Counted from the first letter of the stretch, positions 1 to 9,318 are shown. The stretch: DNA of 64,000 nt from Cellulomonas sp. Root485 (GCF_001426705.1 NZ_LMFC01000003.1:450841-514840); one strand, 5' to 3'. Notes: a model not told the origin generated them from the sequence alone. Program-made: numbers and translations.

Positions 1-2985
1 CCCACCCGCGGACAGGTTCGCGTTCGGGGTCAGACTGATCGTCTTCGTCGCCGAGGTGTACGTCGGCGTCGCCGCCACCGGCTGCCCCGTCGCCCCGTCG
101 ATCAGCTTCACGGTCTGCGCCGTGACCACGCCGGCCTTCAACGCCCGCTCGAGGGTGAACGTCACCGTCGGACGCAGCGCCACCCCGGCGCTGTGCGGAG
201 CCGGCGACATGCCCTTGAGCCACCCGCGACCCACCGGCGCCTGGTCGAGCACGTTCTGCCGGAACACCGAGATGCCGCCGTTCGACAGGACCAGGTCGTT
301 GTGCCCGTCAGCGTCCACATCGGTCACCTTCAGGCCGTCGGCCTGGTACCACGACACGTAGGAGCGCGTGCTCATCGCGATCAGCGCACCCAACGTCCCG
401 TCGGCCTTCTGCGGCAGGACGGAGAGGGTGACCCATCCGCTGTTCGCGACGATCACGTCCGTCCGGCCGTCGCTGTTGACGTCTCCGGTCGTGATCACGT
501 CGGGGATCTCGTGAGCCGGGTACGTGCGCGGCGTCACGAAGGTCTGGTCCGCCAGCAACGAGTCCACCTGGACGAACCCGCTGTTGGTCTCGCTCGGGCG
601 GACCACGTCGGCGAACCCGTCACCCGTGACGTCGGCGACCGCGATCGTACGAGGGTTGCCCCCGTTCATGGCGGGCAGGGCGACCGCGGCGGCGAAGGAG
701 CCGTCGACGTTCTGCGCGAAGTACTGGCCGGGGTCGACGACATCCGGACGGCCGTCCCGCGTGATGTCGCCGACCCCGATCACGGTCGACGACGCGATGC
801 CCCCCGAGAGCGTGAACGCCCCGGCACCGTCGTTCTTCGCGATCTGCGCGCCGCCGTCGCCCGTGAGCACGAGGTCCTGGTCGCCGTCCCCGTCGAGGTC
901 GGCGGGGAGGACCTTCTGGGGGCTCGCGACAGCGATGGCGGTCCCGGCGACGAGCCCGCCGCCGGCCGGCTGTGTGAACACGCGGAAGCCCGTCGTGGTC
1001 CCGGCGACGACGTCGAGGCGTGTGTCGCCGTTGACGTCGACGGAGGCGACGCCCAGACCGGTGAGGGTGCCGCTGGGGAGCGCGACGGAGGTCGGGACCG
1101 CGACGGTCCCGTTCGCCTGCCCGGCGTAGACGCGGAGCGCAGTCCCGCCCGTCGGTGCGCTCACCACGTCGCTGCGCCCGTCCCCGCTGACATCACCCAC
1201 GGCGATCGGACCGTCCTCGCCGGGCTGCACGGTGTCCGCCCGCGTGAACGAGTTCATCAGCGTGCGCCCCGCGGAGACCAGGTACTCGTCGGGCAGTGGC
1301 GCACCGTCGGAGCTGGAGATCTTGACGTAGAACTTTCCGGCGACCGGCATGGGGACGTACGCGACGGTGAAGAAGTCACCCTGCGTGCTCCCCGTGGCCA
1401 GGATGTCCCCGGCCTCGTTGCGGACCTCGACGAGCGGAGTGAGGAACTCTCCGAGGAAGCCCTTCGGGATGACCTCGACGTGCACGGTGTACCAGCCGGC
1501 GGGCGAGGCGTTGAACTGGTACCAGTCCGCGTCGCCCTCAGGCCTGAGGGTGCCCCGGAGCCCGGTGCAGCAGGGCAGCGACCGCGCGGTCGCCCGGGTG
1601 TCGTCGGAGCCGCCGGCGTCCGCAGGGGCGCGGTCGAACGGCACGGCCGGGGCCGCCGGGGACGCGTCGGCTGCCGTGACGGCTGCCGCCGCATCGAGCA
1701 CGCCGCGACCGTAGTAGGGGTCCATGCCGCGCGGCCCGGCGTCCACCGCCGTGGAGACGAGGCGCTGCTCCACCGCGGACGGCGTCAGGCTCGTCGCGTG
1801 CGCGAGCACGAGGGCAGCCGTGCCGCTGACGAGCGGTGCGGCCAGGGACGTGCCGCTGGCCCACGTGTAGGCGCCGGGGCCGGTCGTCGACGGTCCGATG
1901 ATCGCGTCGCCGGGGGCCGCGAGGCTGACCCAGTCGCCCCAGCTGCTGAAGTTCTTCAGCGAGCCGTAGTCGTCGGTCGCGGAGACGGCGAGCAGCCCGT
2001 CGACCTGGGGCGCGTACGCGGCGGGGTAGATCGGGGCCGACGTGCCCTCGTTGCCGGCCGCGGCGACGACGACCACGCCCGCCGCGACGGCGTTCTGGAT
2101 GGCGGTCAGCAGCACCGGTGCCGGGTCCGACCCACCGAGCGAGAGGTTGATGACGTCGACGTTCTGCGAGACGGCATACGCGATGCCGGCGGCGACCGTC
2201 GAGTCGGTGCCCGACCCGTCGTCGCCGAGCACCTTGACCGGCAGGATCTTCGCGCCGTACGCCGCACCGGCCGCGCCCTCGGCGTTGTTCGCGTGCGCCG
2301 CGACCACGCCGGAGACGAGCGTGCCGTGCCCGTTGGCGTCCTCGGGGACCGAGTCCCCCGCAACCAGGTCCGTGCCGGGCAGGACGGATCCGGAGAGATC
2401 GTTGTGCCCGCCGTACACGCCGGTGTCGAGCACCGCGACGACCGTGCCGGCGCCGGTGCTGGCGTCCCAGGCGCGGGGCAGGCGGACCAGGTCGAAGTAG
2501 GGCACCGACGTGACCCAGGGGTCGTTCGGGACGCTGAAGGCGTGCCGCACGTGGTCGAGCTGGACGTCGGCGACCTGCGGGTCGTCCTCGAGCTCGGCGA
2601 CGACCGCCACGGCGTCCTGGTCGCCCACGTCGACCTGCACCCAGCCGGTGCCGTCGACGGTGCCCTCGACCTCGGTGCCGAGCGCGGACAGGGACGAGCG
2701 CTGCTGGCTCGGCGTGGACGCCTTCGTGAACCGGACCAGGACGTGGTCCGGCGCGTGCTCCGGGGCGTCGGACGTGCTCGGCACGGTGAGCTCCGGGAAC
2801 GGCGGCGCGGGCCGGGCCGGCCGCTCCTCGTCCGCGCTGAACGGGGTGGTGTGCACCTCGGGCGGTGCCGGTGCCGGGGCGGCGGGCACCCGAGGGGTTG
2901 CCTGCGCGGGAGCACTCAGCGCCACGACCAGCGCGAGGGTGAGGGGTGCGGCGCACCGCAGGGCAAGTCGGCGGTGCAGCAGCAC
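1..2985 (-). CDS. Secreted S8 subtilisin-like protease with FG-GAP repeats (3' end outside window)
   Basis: Secreted serine endopeptidase of the subtilase family. GTG start at 2985 follows GGGAG by six bases and opens an N-terminal signal peptide (residues 1-29, ending APAQA). An inhibitor-I9-like propeptide region spans about 80-150. The peptidase domain keeps the full catalytic set: Asp187 (AVLDTGV), His220 (ANGHGT), oxyanion Asn312 (AAAGNEG) and Ser380 (SGTSLAAP). A PPC-like domain (about 425-540) and a series of FG-GAP/VCBS repeats with DxNGDxxxD or DVSGDG calcium motifs follow. The reading frame is open to base 1, so the C terminus is missing; the paralogue next to it ends in three further repeats. 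The family degrades external protein; a substrate cannot be told from sequence. Confidence 0.93.
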   Translation of the reverse strand, partial: MLLHRRLALRCAAPLTLALVVALSAPAQATPRVPAAPAPAPPEVHTTPFSADEERPARPAPPFPELTVPSTSDAPEHAPDHVLVRFTKASTPSQQRSSLSALGTEVEGTVDGTGWVQVDVGDQDAVAVVAELEDDPQVADVQLDHVRHAFSVPNDPWVTSVPYFDLVRLPRAWDASTGAGTVVAVLDTGVYGGHNDLSGSVLPGTDLVAGDSVPEDANGHGTLVSGVVAAHANNAEGAAGAAYGAKILPVKVLGDDGSGTDSTVAAGIAYAVSQNVDVINLSLGGSDPAPVLLTAIQNAVAAGVVVVAAAGNEGTSAPIYPAAYAPQVDGLLAVSATDDYGSLKNFSSWGDWVSLAAPGDAIIGPSTTGPGAYTWASGTSLAAPLVSGTAALVLAHATSLTPSAVEQRLVSTAVDAGPRGMDPYYGRGVLDAAAAVTAADASPAAPAVPFDRAPADAGGSDDTRATARSLPCCTGLRGTLRPEGDADWYQFNASPAGWYTVHVEVIPKGFLGEFLTPLVEVRNEAGDILATGSTQGDFFTVAYVPMPVAGKFYVKISSSDGAPLPDEYLVSAGRTLMNSFTRADTVQPGEDGPIAVGDVSGDGRSDVVSAPTGGTALRVYAGQANGTVAVPTSVALPSGTLTGLGVASVDVNGDTRLDVVAGTTTGFRVFTQPAGGGLVAGTAIAVASPQKVLPADLDGDGDQDLVLTGDGGAQIAKNDGAGAFTLSGGIASSTVIGVGDITRDGRPDVVDPGQYFAQNVDGSFAAAVALPAMNGGNPRTIAVADVTGDGFADVVRPSETNSGFVQVDSLLADQTFVTPRTYPAHEIPDVITTGDVNSDGRTDVIVANSGWVTLSVLPQKADGTLGALIAMSTRSYVSWYQADGLKVTDVDADGHNDLVLSNGGISVFRQNVLDQAPVGRGWLKGMSPAPHSAGVALRPTVTFTLERALKAGVVTAQTVKLIDGATGQPVAATPTYTSATKTISLTPNANLSAGG

Positions 2986-3036
2986 GTGAGCTCCCGGTTC
3001 AGAGCCGGCCCCTGGATCCTGCAGCCGACAGACGGG

Positions 3037-3061
3037 GGTCACGGTAACGGTCCCCGTGACC
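3037..3061. terminator. Inverted repeat between the two subtilase genes
   Basis: GGTCACGG at 3037-3044 pairs with CCGTGACC at 3054-3061 around a 9-base loop. It lies in the 175-base gap between the stop of the upstream pseudoprotease gene (3161) and the start of the next subtilase (2985), both read on the minus strand. No T-run follows, so it could be an intrinsic terminator of the T-less actinobacterial kind or an operator. The rest of the gap shows nothing else clear. Confidence 0.4.
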
Positions 3062-3160
3062 AGCAGTCATCGCCCGAACGGGTCAACAGTGAACGCGGGC
3101 AACCGGCCTCGTTCTTCACCCCGGCTCGACGTCAGCGGCGCTTCCCGCACCGGCGGACCG

Positions 3161-6100
3161 TCAGCGGGTGAAGTAGCCCCCCACGTCCACGACGACGTCG
3201 ACGTCCGCCGTCGCCGGGTAGAACGAGACGGCACCGCCGAGACCGATCGGCACGAGCGCGAGGTTCGCCTCGTCCCTGCCCGGGACCAGGTTGATCGTCG
3301 AGATGTCCGGGGGCGCCGCCGTGGTCGCGGGGAACGCCCGGACGTGCGTGATGCCGCGCGGCTGGACCCCGGTCACGTTGAGCACGACCGCGGCCGCACC
3401 CGCCGGGACCGGACCGACCCCCGCGACCTTCAGGTTCGCGACGGTGCCCCGCCGCAGCGTCGTCGCGATGCCCTGCCCGGAACGCGTGTCGGCGATGCGC
3501 GTCGGCGCCACCGGGACGAACCCGTGGTCGCCCGTGGCGGAGTAGTAGCCGGCGATGTCGGCGATCAGGTCGGCGCGGCCCTGGTGCAGGTAGAGCCGCA
3601 CCCGCCCGGCGTCGCCCACCCGGACGGTCACCAGGTTGGGCTGGTCACGACCGGGCGTGAGGTTGAGGTTCGAGATGTCGGGAGGAGTCTGGTCCTCGGA
3701 GTCCGCCGGGGTGGGGAACACCCGGACGTGCGTCGCCTGCGCCACCTGCGTCGCCGTCACGTTGAGGACGACCGCCACCGCGTCGGCGGGAACCGCCCCG
3801 ATCCCGCTCACGCGCAGGTCCACCGCCGACCCGCCGACCAGCGACCCCTTCGGGGCACCCACGCCGCTGCGGGTGTCGAGCAGCCGCGCCGGCGCGACCG
3901 GCTCGTACGCCGCGGCACCCGCGGGCGAGTAGTACCCCGAGACGTCGGCGATGAGGTCGGTCGAGGTGGCTTCGGGGAGCAGGGTCACGAATCCGGAGTC
4001 GCCGAGCTTGACCGTCACCAGGTTGGGCTGGTCGATGCCCGGTGCCACGTTGATGTTGGAGACGCGAGGAGGTTCCCCACCCGCATCGTGCGGAAAGACC
4101 CGGATGTTGCCGAAGGTCGATGGTGCGGCGGCCGTGACGTTGAGGACGACGGCGGTCGCACCGAGCTCGAGGTAGGAGCGCAGGTCGAGCACGACCGGCT
4201 GGCCCGACGCGATCCTGTGCGGCTCCTGCAGCCCCCAGCCGGTCCTGCTGTCGAGGACCCGCACGGGGTCGACGGGTGTGAAGCGTGCGCCGCCCGCGGC
4301 CACCGTGAACCACGACCGGACGTGCTCGGTGGACGGGTGACCGTCGGCGTCACGTACCCCCGACACGACCAGCTGGTAGTGCCGTCCGGGCGAGAGGTCG
4401 GCGGACGGCTTCAGCGTGATCGTGCGCGTGGCCGCGTCATAGCTGCGGACAGCAGTCACCGGCTCCGCCGTGGCACCGTCCAGCAGCCGCACGGTCGCGA
4501 CCGTCACCGAGCCGGCGTCCAGCGGCTTCTCGAACGTGACCTGGACCGTGGGTCGCACAGCCACGCCGGACGCGTCCTGGTGCGGGACGACGTCCTTGAC
4601 CCACCCCGTCGTGACCGGGGCGTCCCGGTCGAGCCGGTTCTGCTTCAGCGTCGTGACCCCGTAGATCCAGCCCATCGCAGCGTCGGACCAGCCGTCGCCG
4701 TCCAGGTCGGCCACCTGCAGCGAGTCCCAGATCCCGTTGGACCACGGTCCGGCGACAGCCTCGCCGGGGCCGAGGGTGCCGTCCGCGCGCTGCGGCAGGA
4801 TCCACACGCGCGACGCGTCCGAGTCCGCGACGAGGACGTCCAGCCGCCCGTCGCGGTCCATGTCTCCTACGGCGACCGACCCGCTGGCACCGCCGGTCTC
4901 GTACCGGCTCCCCGTGCCGACACCTCCACCCGGCAGCTGCGGGTCCACCCGGACACCGGACCCGTCGCTGCGCACGACGTCGAGCCGACCGTCACCCGTG
5001 ACGTCGCCGAGCGCGACGTCGGGCAGGTTGGTCGAGGAGGACGGCGGCAGAGGCACTGCTGCGCCGAACGTGCCGTCGGCCTTCTGGGCGAGCATCGTGC
5101 GGCCGGTGACCAGGTCAGGGCGGCCGTCTCCGGTCACGTCCCCGACCTCGAGCGGACCGGGTGCACCGATCGTCGTCGGGACGGCGGTGAAGACACCGGC
5201 ACCGTTGTTGCGCCAGATCGTGGCCGACCCGGCACCTGAGGTGTCCTGCAGCACGAGGTCCACGTCGTCGTCCCCGTCGAGGTCGGCGGCCGTCACGTCA
5301 CCGGCGTGCTGGGGCGTGGAGGGCATCGTCGCACCGGCGACCAGCGAGCCGGCCTGCTGCCGCAGGATCCGGTGCGAGTCCCCGTTCGCGACGACGACGT
5401 CGGTGTCGCCGTCCCCGTCCAGGTCGGCCAGGTCGAAGCCGGGGCCGAAGCCCGACATGCCCGCCGGGCGCAGGCTGACCGGCGTCGCCACGTCACCGAA
5501 TCCCGTGCCGGGCCACACCCACGAGTCGGAGACGACGTCCGGCACCCCGTCACCGGTGACGTCACCGACCTCGATCGCGTTCACCGCGGAGCTCTGGGAG
5601 ATCGGAGGCATCATCTCGAACCGGGAGACCGTGGTCGCGCTGACCGTCAGCCGGTAGGGGTTGCGCGTCGCGACGTCCCGCGCGTCGGAGACCCGGACGA
5701 AGAGCGGGCCGGGGGCTGCGGCGGCGACCACGACGGTCTCGTCCCCCCACCATCCCGCTTGTGCGGCTCGCGCGAGCACGTCTCCGGCCGCGTCCCGGAC
5801 CTCGACCACCGGATCGAGCGGCTCAGAGTTCCAGTAGCGATGGCCGACGGCCGCGGTCACCCGGTACCACCCACGCGCGGGCGCGTCGAAGCGGAACCAG
5901 TCGACGTCGGCGTCGGGGGACAGCGTCGCCTGCACGCCCTCGGCGGGGAGGGTCCGCGCCGTCGCCCTCGTGTCGTCGGTAGCGCCGTCCGACGGGATCG
6001 GACCGAGCGGCACCGCGACCGCCGCCGGATCGTCGTCGCCGGCCGTCACCGCGGCGGCCGCGTCCACGACGCCGAAGCCGTAGAACGGGTCCACGCCCCG

Positions 6101-7273
6101 GTGACCGGCGTCGTTGGCCGTCGTCTCCAGGCGTCGCTCGAGTGTCGCGGGGTCCAGGTCACCGCGCTCCAGCACCAGCGCCGCGACGCCGCTCACCACG
6201 GCCGCCGCGGCCATCGGAGCGTCGACCGCGGTGTACGTGTCGTCGAGCCACGGACCGTAGATGCCCTTCCCGGGTGCGGCGAGCGAGATCGTGTCGCCCC
6301 GGGGGCCGAACAGCGCGAGCCGGCCGGTCTCGTCGGTCGCCGTGACGGAGAGCAGGCCGGCGACCTGCGGCGCGTAGGCCGCGGGGTACATCGGCACGTC
6401 GAGACCGCCGTCGCCGGCGGACGCCACCACGAGCGTCCCGGCGCCGACAGCCTGCTGGACCGCCGACAGCAGCACCGGGCTGGGCTGCGGCCCGTTCATC
6501 GGCAGCGTGATGACGTCCGCGCCGTGGCCGACCGCCCACGCGATGCCCGCGGCGACGTCCGAGTCGGTGCTCGTCCCGGACCGGTCGACCACGCGCACCG
6601 GCAGGATGATGGCGCCGGGCGCGACACCCGCCCCCCCGACACCGTTGTCCGCGGTCCCGGCCACGACGCCCGCCAGGAACGTCCCCGTCCCGGTCGGGTC
6701 CGCGGGGTCGGCGTCGTCGTCGACCAGGTCGATGCCGGGCAGGACCCCGCCGTCGAGGTCGTCGTGGCTCGCCTCCACGCCCGTGCCGAGCACCGCGACG
6801 ACGACCCCGTCGCCGATGCTCTCGTCCCACGCGCGGGGAAGCCGGACGGGGGCGAGCGCCCACAGGGCGGACTCGATGAGCTCGTCGTCCGGCCGGACGC
6901 TCGCCCGGCGGACGTGGTCGACCTGTGCGGACACGACGCCGGGAACGTCCTCCAGCCGGTCAGCGACCTGCGCCGGGTCGCCGGCTCCCAGCGCGACCTC
7001 GACGAGACCGGTCCCCGGCACCTCGCCCTCGAGCGTCCCCTGCACCTCGTCGACGGCCGTCCGCTGCTGGCGTTCGGTCATTGTCGGGGCGAACTCCACG
7101 AGGACGTGGTCCGCCTGCTCGTCCGGCAGCGCCGTGGGTGCGGTCTCCTCGGGCGCGACGTCCTGCATCCGCGAGAACGAGCCGTCGGAGGCGCTCGCGG
7201 GCGCCCCCAGGACGGTCCCGGCCGCAGTCAGCGATGCGGCGACGAGCAGGGCGGTCACGGTACGGGTACGCAC
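3161..7273 (-). CDS. Secreted subtilase-fold pseudoprotease with FG-GAP repeats and three C-terminal repeats
   Basis: 1370 aa, GTG start preceded by AGGAG; signal peptide about 1-29 (ending ASAS). Co-linear with the subtilase downstream: propeptide-like region, subtilase fold (about 145-395), PPC-like domain, FG-GAP/VCBS repeats (about 555-900), Ig-like domain. Every active-site position is changed: Gly163 for Asp (AVLGTGV), Thr196 for His (PTGTGT), Asp288 for the oxyanion Asn (SAGDGG) and Met354 for Ser (DAPMAAA). The fold-defining residues around them are kept, so this is very probably a non-catalytic paralogue. Three tandem C-terminal units of about 125 aa (from about 996) each hold a VRVLDSRTG-type start, a VVLNVTA strand and a DLIADVSGYYS-type end; such units are common on actinobacterial exoproteins. 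Role inferred: binding, inhibition or regulation of a protease, or cell-surface adhesion. Confidence 0.9.
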   Translation of the reverse strand: MRTRTVTALLVAASLTAAGTVLGAPASASDGSFSRMQDVAPEETAPTALPDEQADHVLVEFAPTMTERQQRTAVDEVQGTLEGEVPGTGLVEVALGAGDPAQVADRLEDVPGVVSAQVDHVRRASVRPDDELIESALWALAPVRLPRAWDESIGDGVVVAVLGTGVEASHDDLDGGVLPGIDLVDDDADPADPTGTGTFLAGVVAGTADNGVGGAGVAPGAIILPVRVVDRSGTSTDSDVAAGIAWAVGHGADVITLPMNGPQPSPVLLSAVQQAVGAGTLVVASAGDGGLDVPMYPAAYAPQVAGLLSVTATDETGRLALFGPRGDTISLAAPGKGIYGPWLDDTYTAVDAPMAAAAVVSGVAALVLERGDLDPATLERRLETTANDAGHRGVDPFYGFGVVDAAAAVTAGDDDPAAVAVPLGPIPSDGATDDTRATARTLPAEGVQATLSPDADVDWFRFDAPARGWYRVTAAVGHRYWNSEPLDPVVEVRDAAGDVLARAAQAGWWGDETVVVAAAAPGPLFVRVSDARDVATRNPYRLTVSATTVSRFEMMPPISQSSAVNAIEVGDVTGDGVPDVVSDSWVWPGTGFGDVATPVSLRPAGMSGFGPGFDLADLDGDGDTDVVVANGDSHRILRQQAGSLVAGATMPSTPQHAGDVTAADLDGDDDVDLVLQDTSGAGSATIWRNNGAGVFTAVPTTIGAPGPLEVGDVTGDGRPDLVTGRTMLAQKADGTFGAAVPLPPSSSTNLPDVALGDVTGDGRLDVVRSDGSGVRVDPQLPGGGVGTGSRYETGGASGSVAVGDMDRDGRLDVLVADSDASRVWILPQRADGTLGPGEAVAGPWSNGIWDSLQVADLDGDGWSDAAMGWIYGVTTLKQNRLDRDAPVTTGWVKDVVPHQDASGVAVRPTVQVTFEKPLDAGSVTVATVRLLDGATAEPVTAVRSYDAATRTITLKPSADLSPGRHYQLVVSGVRDADGHPSTEHVRSWFTVAAGGARFTPVDPVRVLDSRTGWGLQEPHRIASGQPVVLDLRSYLELGATAVVLNVTAAAPSTFGNIRVFPHDAGGEPPRVSNINVAPGIDQPNLVTVKLGDSGFVTLLPEATSTDLIADVSGYYSPAGAAAYEPVAPARLLDTRSGVGAPKGSLVGGSAVDLRVSGIGAVPADAVAVVLNVTATQVAQATHVRVFPTPADSEDQTPPDISNLNLTPGRDQPNLVTVRVGDAGRVRLYLHQGRADLIADIAGYYSATGDHGFVPVAPTRIADTRSGQGIATTLRRGTVANLKVAGVGPVPAGAAAVVLNVTGVQPRGITHVRAFPATTAAPPDISTINLVPGRDEANLALVPIGLGGAVSFYPATADVDVVVDVGGYFTR

Positions 7274-7419
7274 GGTGCTCCTAGCTGGGCGGCGGCGCGA
7301 CGGAGCACCTCAGGCGCGCATGCTAGTAGGAGGGGGCCGTTGGGCTGAACCAGGTCCCTCGTCCGGGTGAGTCCGGAGCCTCGACGAGGACCGCTCCCGG
7401 CGCGACAGCCGGACGTGCG

Positions 7420-7463
7420 CGCAGGGCCGGGATCCCCACCCTCCTGGAGATCCCGGCCCTGCG
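7420..7463. other. Strong 15-bp stem-loop in the subtilase leader
   Basis: CGCAGGGCCGGGATC (7420-7434) and its exact complement (7449-7463) flank a 14-base loop. If transcription of the minus-strand gene starts near 7498 (TACTAT at 7510-7505), the hairpin sits about 35 bases into a leader of about 225 bases. It could protect the transcript, attenuate it, or terminate a short RNA. No T-run on either strand. Confidence 0.5.
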
Positions 7464-7616
7464 ACGTCGTACACAGGGTGCCCCGTCCGCAGCGCAGAGT
7501 CAAGATAGTATTGACCGTCGTCACACGGATGCCGTGACAAGCGGTGTCACACGCGCCCACGAGCGGGCAGCCCCGACACGTCCGGCGAACAGCCCGGCGG
7601 CCCCGGCGCTGCGTGC

Positions 7617-7622
7617 CAGACT
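7617..7622 (+). promoter_or_regulatory. -10-like hexamer of a likely leaderless gene
   Basis: CAGACT ends six bases before the GTG at 7629, and no Shine-Dalgarno sequence precedes that start. This matches the NANNNT-N6/7-start pattern seen repeatedly in the window, so transcription probably begins at or next to the start codon. Confidence 0.45.
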
Positions 7623-7628
7623 CCTGGC

Positions 7629-8399
7629 GTGAGCGCGCCGCGCAGTGAGCTGAAGGGCATCGGCTACGAGATCTTCATCGGCGCGCTCTCGCTGCTGTCG
7701 ATCTTCAACCTGTTCCTCGTCGTGCTCACCCGCCAGGACGAGGACCTGCAGAACGTCCTGCTGATCATGAACGCGATCTTCAGCGGCGTCTTCCTGCTCG
7801 ACTTCAGCTACCGGCTGGCGACGGCCCCGTCGCGAAGGGGCTACTTCTTCCGGCACTTCGGCTGGGCCGACCTGCTCGCCAGCCTGCCGTTCCCCGAGCT
7901 CAAGTTCCTGCGCATCTTCCGGCTGGTCCGCGTCGTCCGGCTCCTGCGCGGGGTCGGCGGCCGCAAGGTGCTGCGGACGCTGATCCGCGACCGCGCGGGC
8001 AGTGCGCTCTACACCTTGCTCCTCGCGGGCGTCCTCGTGCTGCAGTTCGGCAGCCTCACGATCCTGCGCATCGAGGACGACGCCCCGGGCGCCAACATCA
8101 CGACCGCGTCCGACGCGCTCTGGTACACGATCGCCACCATCTCGACCGTCGGCTACGGCGACCAGTACCCCGTCACCAACGCGGGGCGGATCGTCGGCTC
8201 CATGATCATCGTCGTCGGCGTCGGCATCTTCGGGACGTTCACCGGCTACCTGGCCAACGTGTTCCTGGCGCCACGGAAGAAGGCGCCCGAGCCGGTGGAC
8301 ACGCTGACCCAGCTGCGGCACGTCCTCGACCTGCCGGGCGTGACGGTCGAGGACGTCGACCGGGTGCTGGCGCTGCGCCGCGACGGCCCCGTCACCTGA
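7629..8399 (+). CDS. Voltage-gated-like potassium channel
   Basis: 256 aa integral membrane ion channel. Transmembrane segments are visible at about 13-35, 42-62, 78-90, an S4-like arginine-rich helix (about 92-112, RIFRLVRVVRLLR), 126-146 and 186-210. The pore loop carries the potassium selectivity filter TVGYGD at 173-178. A short cytoplasmic tail follows, without a recognisable RCK/TrkA-N or cyclic-nucleotide domain, so the protein is a minimal Kv-type channel; tetramer expected from the family. The GTG start has no Shine-Dalgarno but a CAGACT hexamer six bases upstream, so the mRNA may be leaderless. The 3' end overlaps the convergent acetyltransferase gene by eight bases. Confidence 0.9.
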   Translation: MSAPRSELKGIGYEIFIGALSLLSIFNLFLVVLTRQDEDLQNVLLIMNAIFSGVFLLDFSYRLATAPSRRGYFFRHFGWADLLASLPFPELKFLRIFRLVRVVRLLRGVGGRKVLRTLIRDRAGSALYTLLLAGVLVLQFGSLTILRIEDDAPGANITTASDALWYTIATISTVGYGDQYPVTNAGRIVGSMIIVVGVGIFGTFTGYLANVFLAPRKKAPEPVDTLTQLRHVLDLPGVTVEDVDRVLALRRDGPVT

Positions 8400-9012
8400 G
8401 GTCGAGCGTCAGCGTCCTGCCCCAGTCGTGGCGCGCGGCCTCGGTGAAGCCGACGCGTGTGTAGAACGCGATGGCCCCCTCGTTGCGGCTGTCCACCCCG
8501 AGGTGCAGCCCCGGCACGCCCCGCTCGCGCAGCGCCGCCGCGAGGGTCTCGACGAGCCGGCGACCGAGCCCGAGCCCCTGTGCCCGCGGGAGCAGGTCGA
8601 TGTGCATGTGCGCCGGGAACCGGTCGAACAGGGAGTCGTCGGCAGCGGCCCACTCGTGGATGCGGCCGACGAGCACGTGGTCCTCGGTGCCGTCGTGCGG
8701 GTCCTCACGCACCGGGTACCGGGTCCGCAGCGCCGGCCACCACTGCCGCTCGAGCCACTGCTCGAACCGGTGGGTGTCGGCCGTCGCCACGATGTAGCCC
8801 ACCGGCCCGAGCTCGTCGACGACCACGAACGTCAGCCCCGGGTCGGCCACCGGGTACGGGCCGGCGTAGAGGTGCCCCAGCAGGTCGGGGTCGCGGTACA
8901 GCGCGGTCGCGTCGCCGCCGGCCTCCCCCGTGAGCAGGCAGATGCGGTAGATCGCCGGGAGGTCGGACGGGTGGAACGGGCGGATCATCCCGGGTGCGGC
9001 AGGCATGCACAC
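8392..9012 (-). CDS. GNAT-family N-acetyltransferase
   Basis: 206 aa if read from the GTG at 9012; ATG codons at 9006 and 8988 (MIRPF) are alternatives, and a weak GAGAAAG precedes the first. The GNAT core is clear: an N-terminal MIRPFHPSDLPAIYRI strand-helix and the acetyl-CoA pyrophosphate loop RAQGLGLGRR, then GVDSRNEGAIAFYTRVGF. The front part (CLLTGEAGGDAT, Y..DP.LLGH.Y..PY) resembles the bacterial GNATs related to the C-terminal acetyltransferase-like domain of human O-GlcNAcase; that resemblance is from memory. Substrate unknown. The gene stands alone, convergent with the channel gene. Confidence 0.85.
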   Translation of the reverse strand: MCMPAAPGMIRPFHPSDLPAIYRICLLTGEAGGDATALYRDPDLLGHLYAGPYPVADPGLTFVVVDELGPVGYIVATADTHRFEQWLERQWWPALRTRYPVREDPHDGTEDHVLVGRIHEWAAADDSLFDRFPAHMHIDLLPRAQGLGLGRRLVETLAAALRERGVPGLHLGVDSRNEGAIAFYTRVGFTEAARHDWGRTLTLDLR

Positions 9013-9078
9013 GACTTTCTCACGCGTTCACTGCGATCTTCGTTCCAGGATCGGCCCCGACGTGCCGATATCCAGGGA

Positions 9079-9318
9079 GTGACGCTCATCACTGACTCCG
9101 CCCCCGACCTGCTGCACCAGGCGTTCATCGTCGCCGTCGGCAAGTGCGACGACGACGGCAACCCCCTGGGCCCGCTGTACAGCGTGCTGAGCAGCGCGAC
9201 GACGTTCCATGCGAGCGTCGTCGTCCCGACACCTGAGGAGGCGTTCGCGCTCGCCCGCGAGCAGATCGCCGCTCAGCCCGACCCTGGATCGTGGGAGATC
9301 GTCTCCCTGCTGCACTGA
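9079..9318 (+). CDS. Small protein of unknown function (79 aa)
   Basis: I do not recognise this 79-aa soluble protein. It reads VTLITDSAPDLLHQAFIVAV at the start, then KCDDDGNPLGPLYSVLSS and a C-terminal helix around EEAFALAREQIAAQPDPG. The start is the GTG at 9079: there is no spaced Shine-Dalgarno, while GATATC lies at 9067-9072, six bases upstream, so a leaderless mRNA is possible. Coding potential is supported by the strong third-position GC bias and amphipathic composition. It is flanked by the divergent acetyltransferase and the convergent SnoaL-like gene; no functional context. Confidence 0.65.
   Translation: MTLITDSAPDLLHQAFIVAVGKCDDDGNPLGPLYSVLSSATTFHASVVVPTPEEAFALAREQIAAQPDPGSWEIVSLLH

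Larger units (their letters stand above)
7274..7628. other. 355-base divergent intergenic region
   Basis: This gap lies between the pseudoprotease gene (minus) and the potassium channel gene (plus). It holds a 15-bp perfect hairpin (7420-7463), a TACTAT -10-like hexamer on the minus strand (7510-7505), two direct GTCACACG repeats (7520-7527 and 7546-7553) with a GTGAC half-site between them, and a CAGACT hexamer for the channel gene. No convincing coding sequence is present. Confidence 0.6.

Noticed and set aside
193..3171. Very long open frames opposite the subtilase genes (also 3056-5239 and 5306-7348)
   Set aside because: They are antisense shadows of GC-rich genes: Arg/Ala/Gly/His-rich translations without domain signals, while the minus strand shows clear subtilase and FG-GAP motifs.
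9078..9091. GTGACGCTCATCAC as a second CRP-type site
   Set aside because: The flanking bases depart from TGTGA/TCACA, and the match lies over the start codon of a coding sequence, so it is probably fortuitous.
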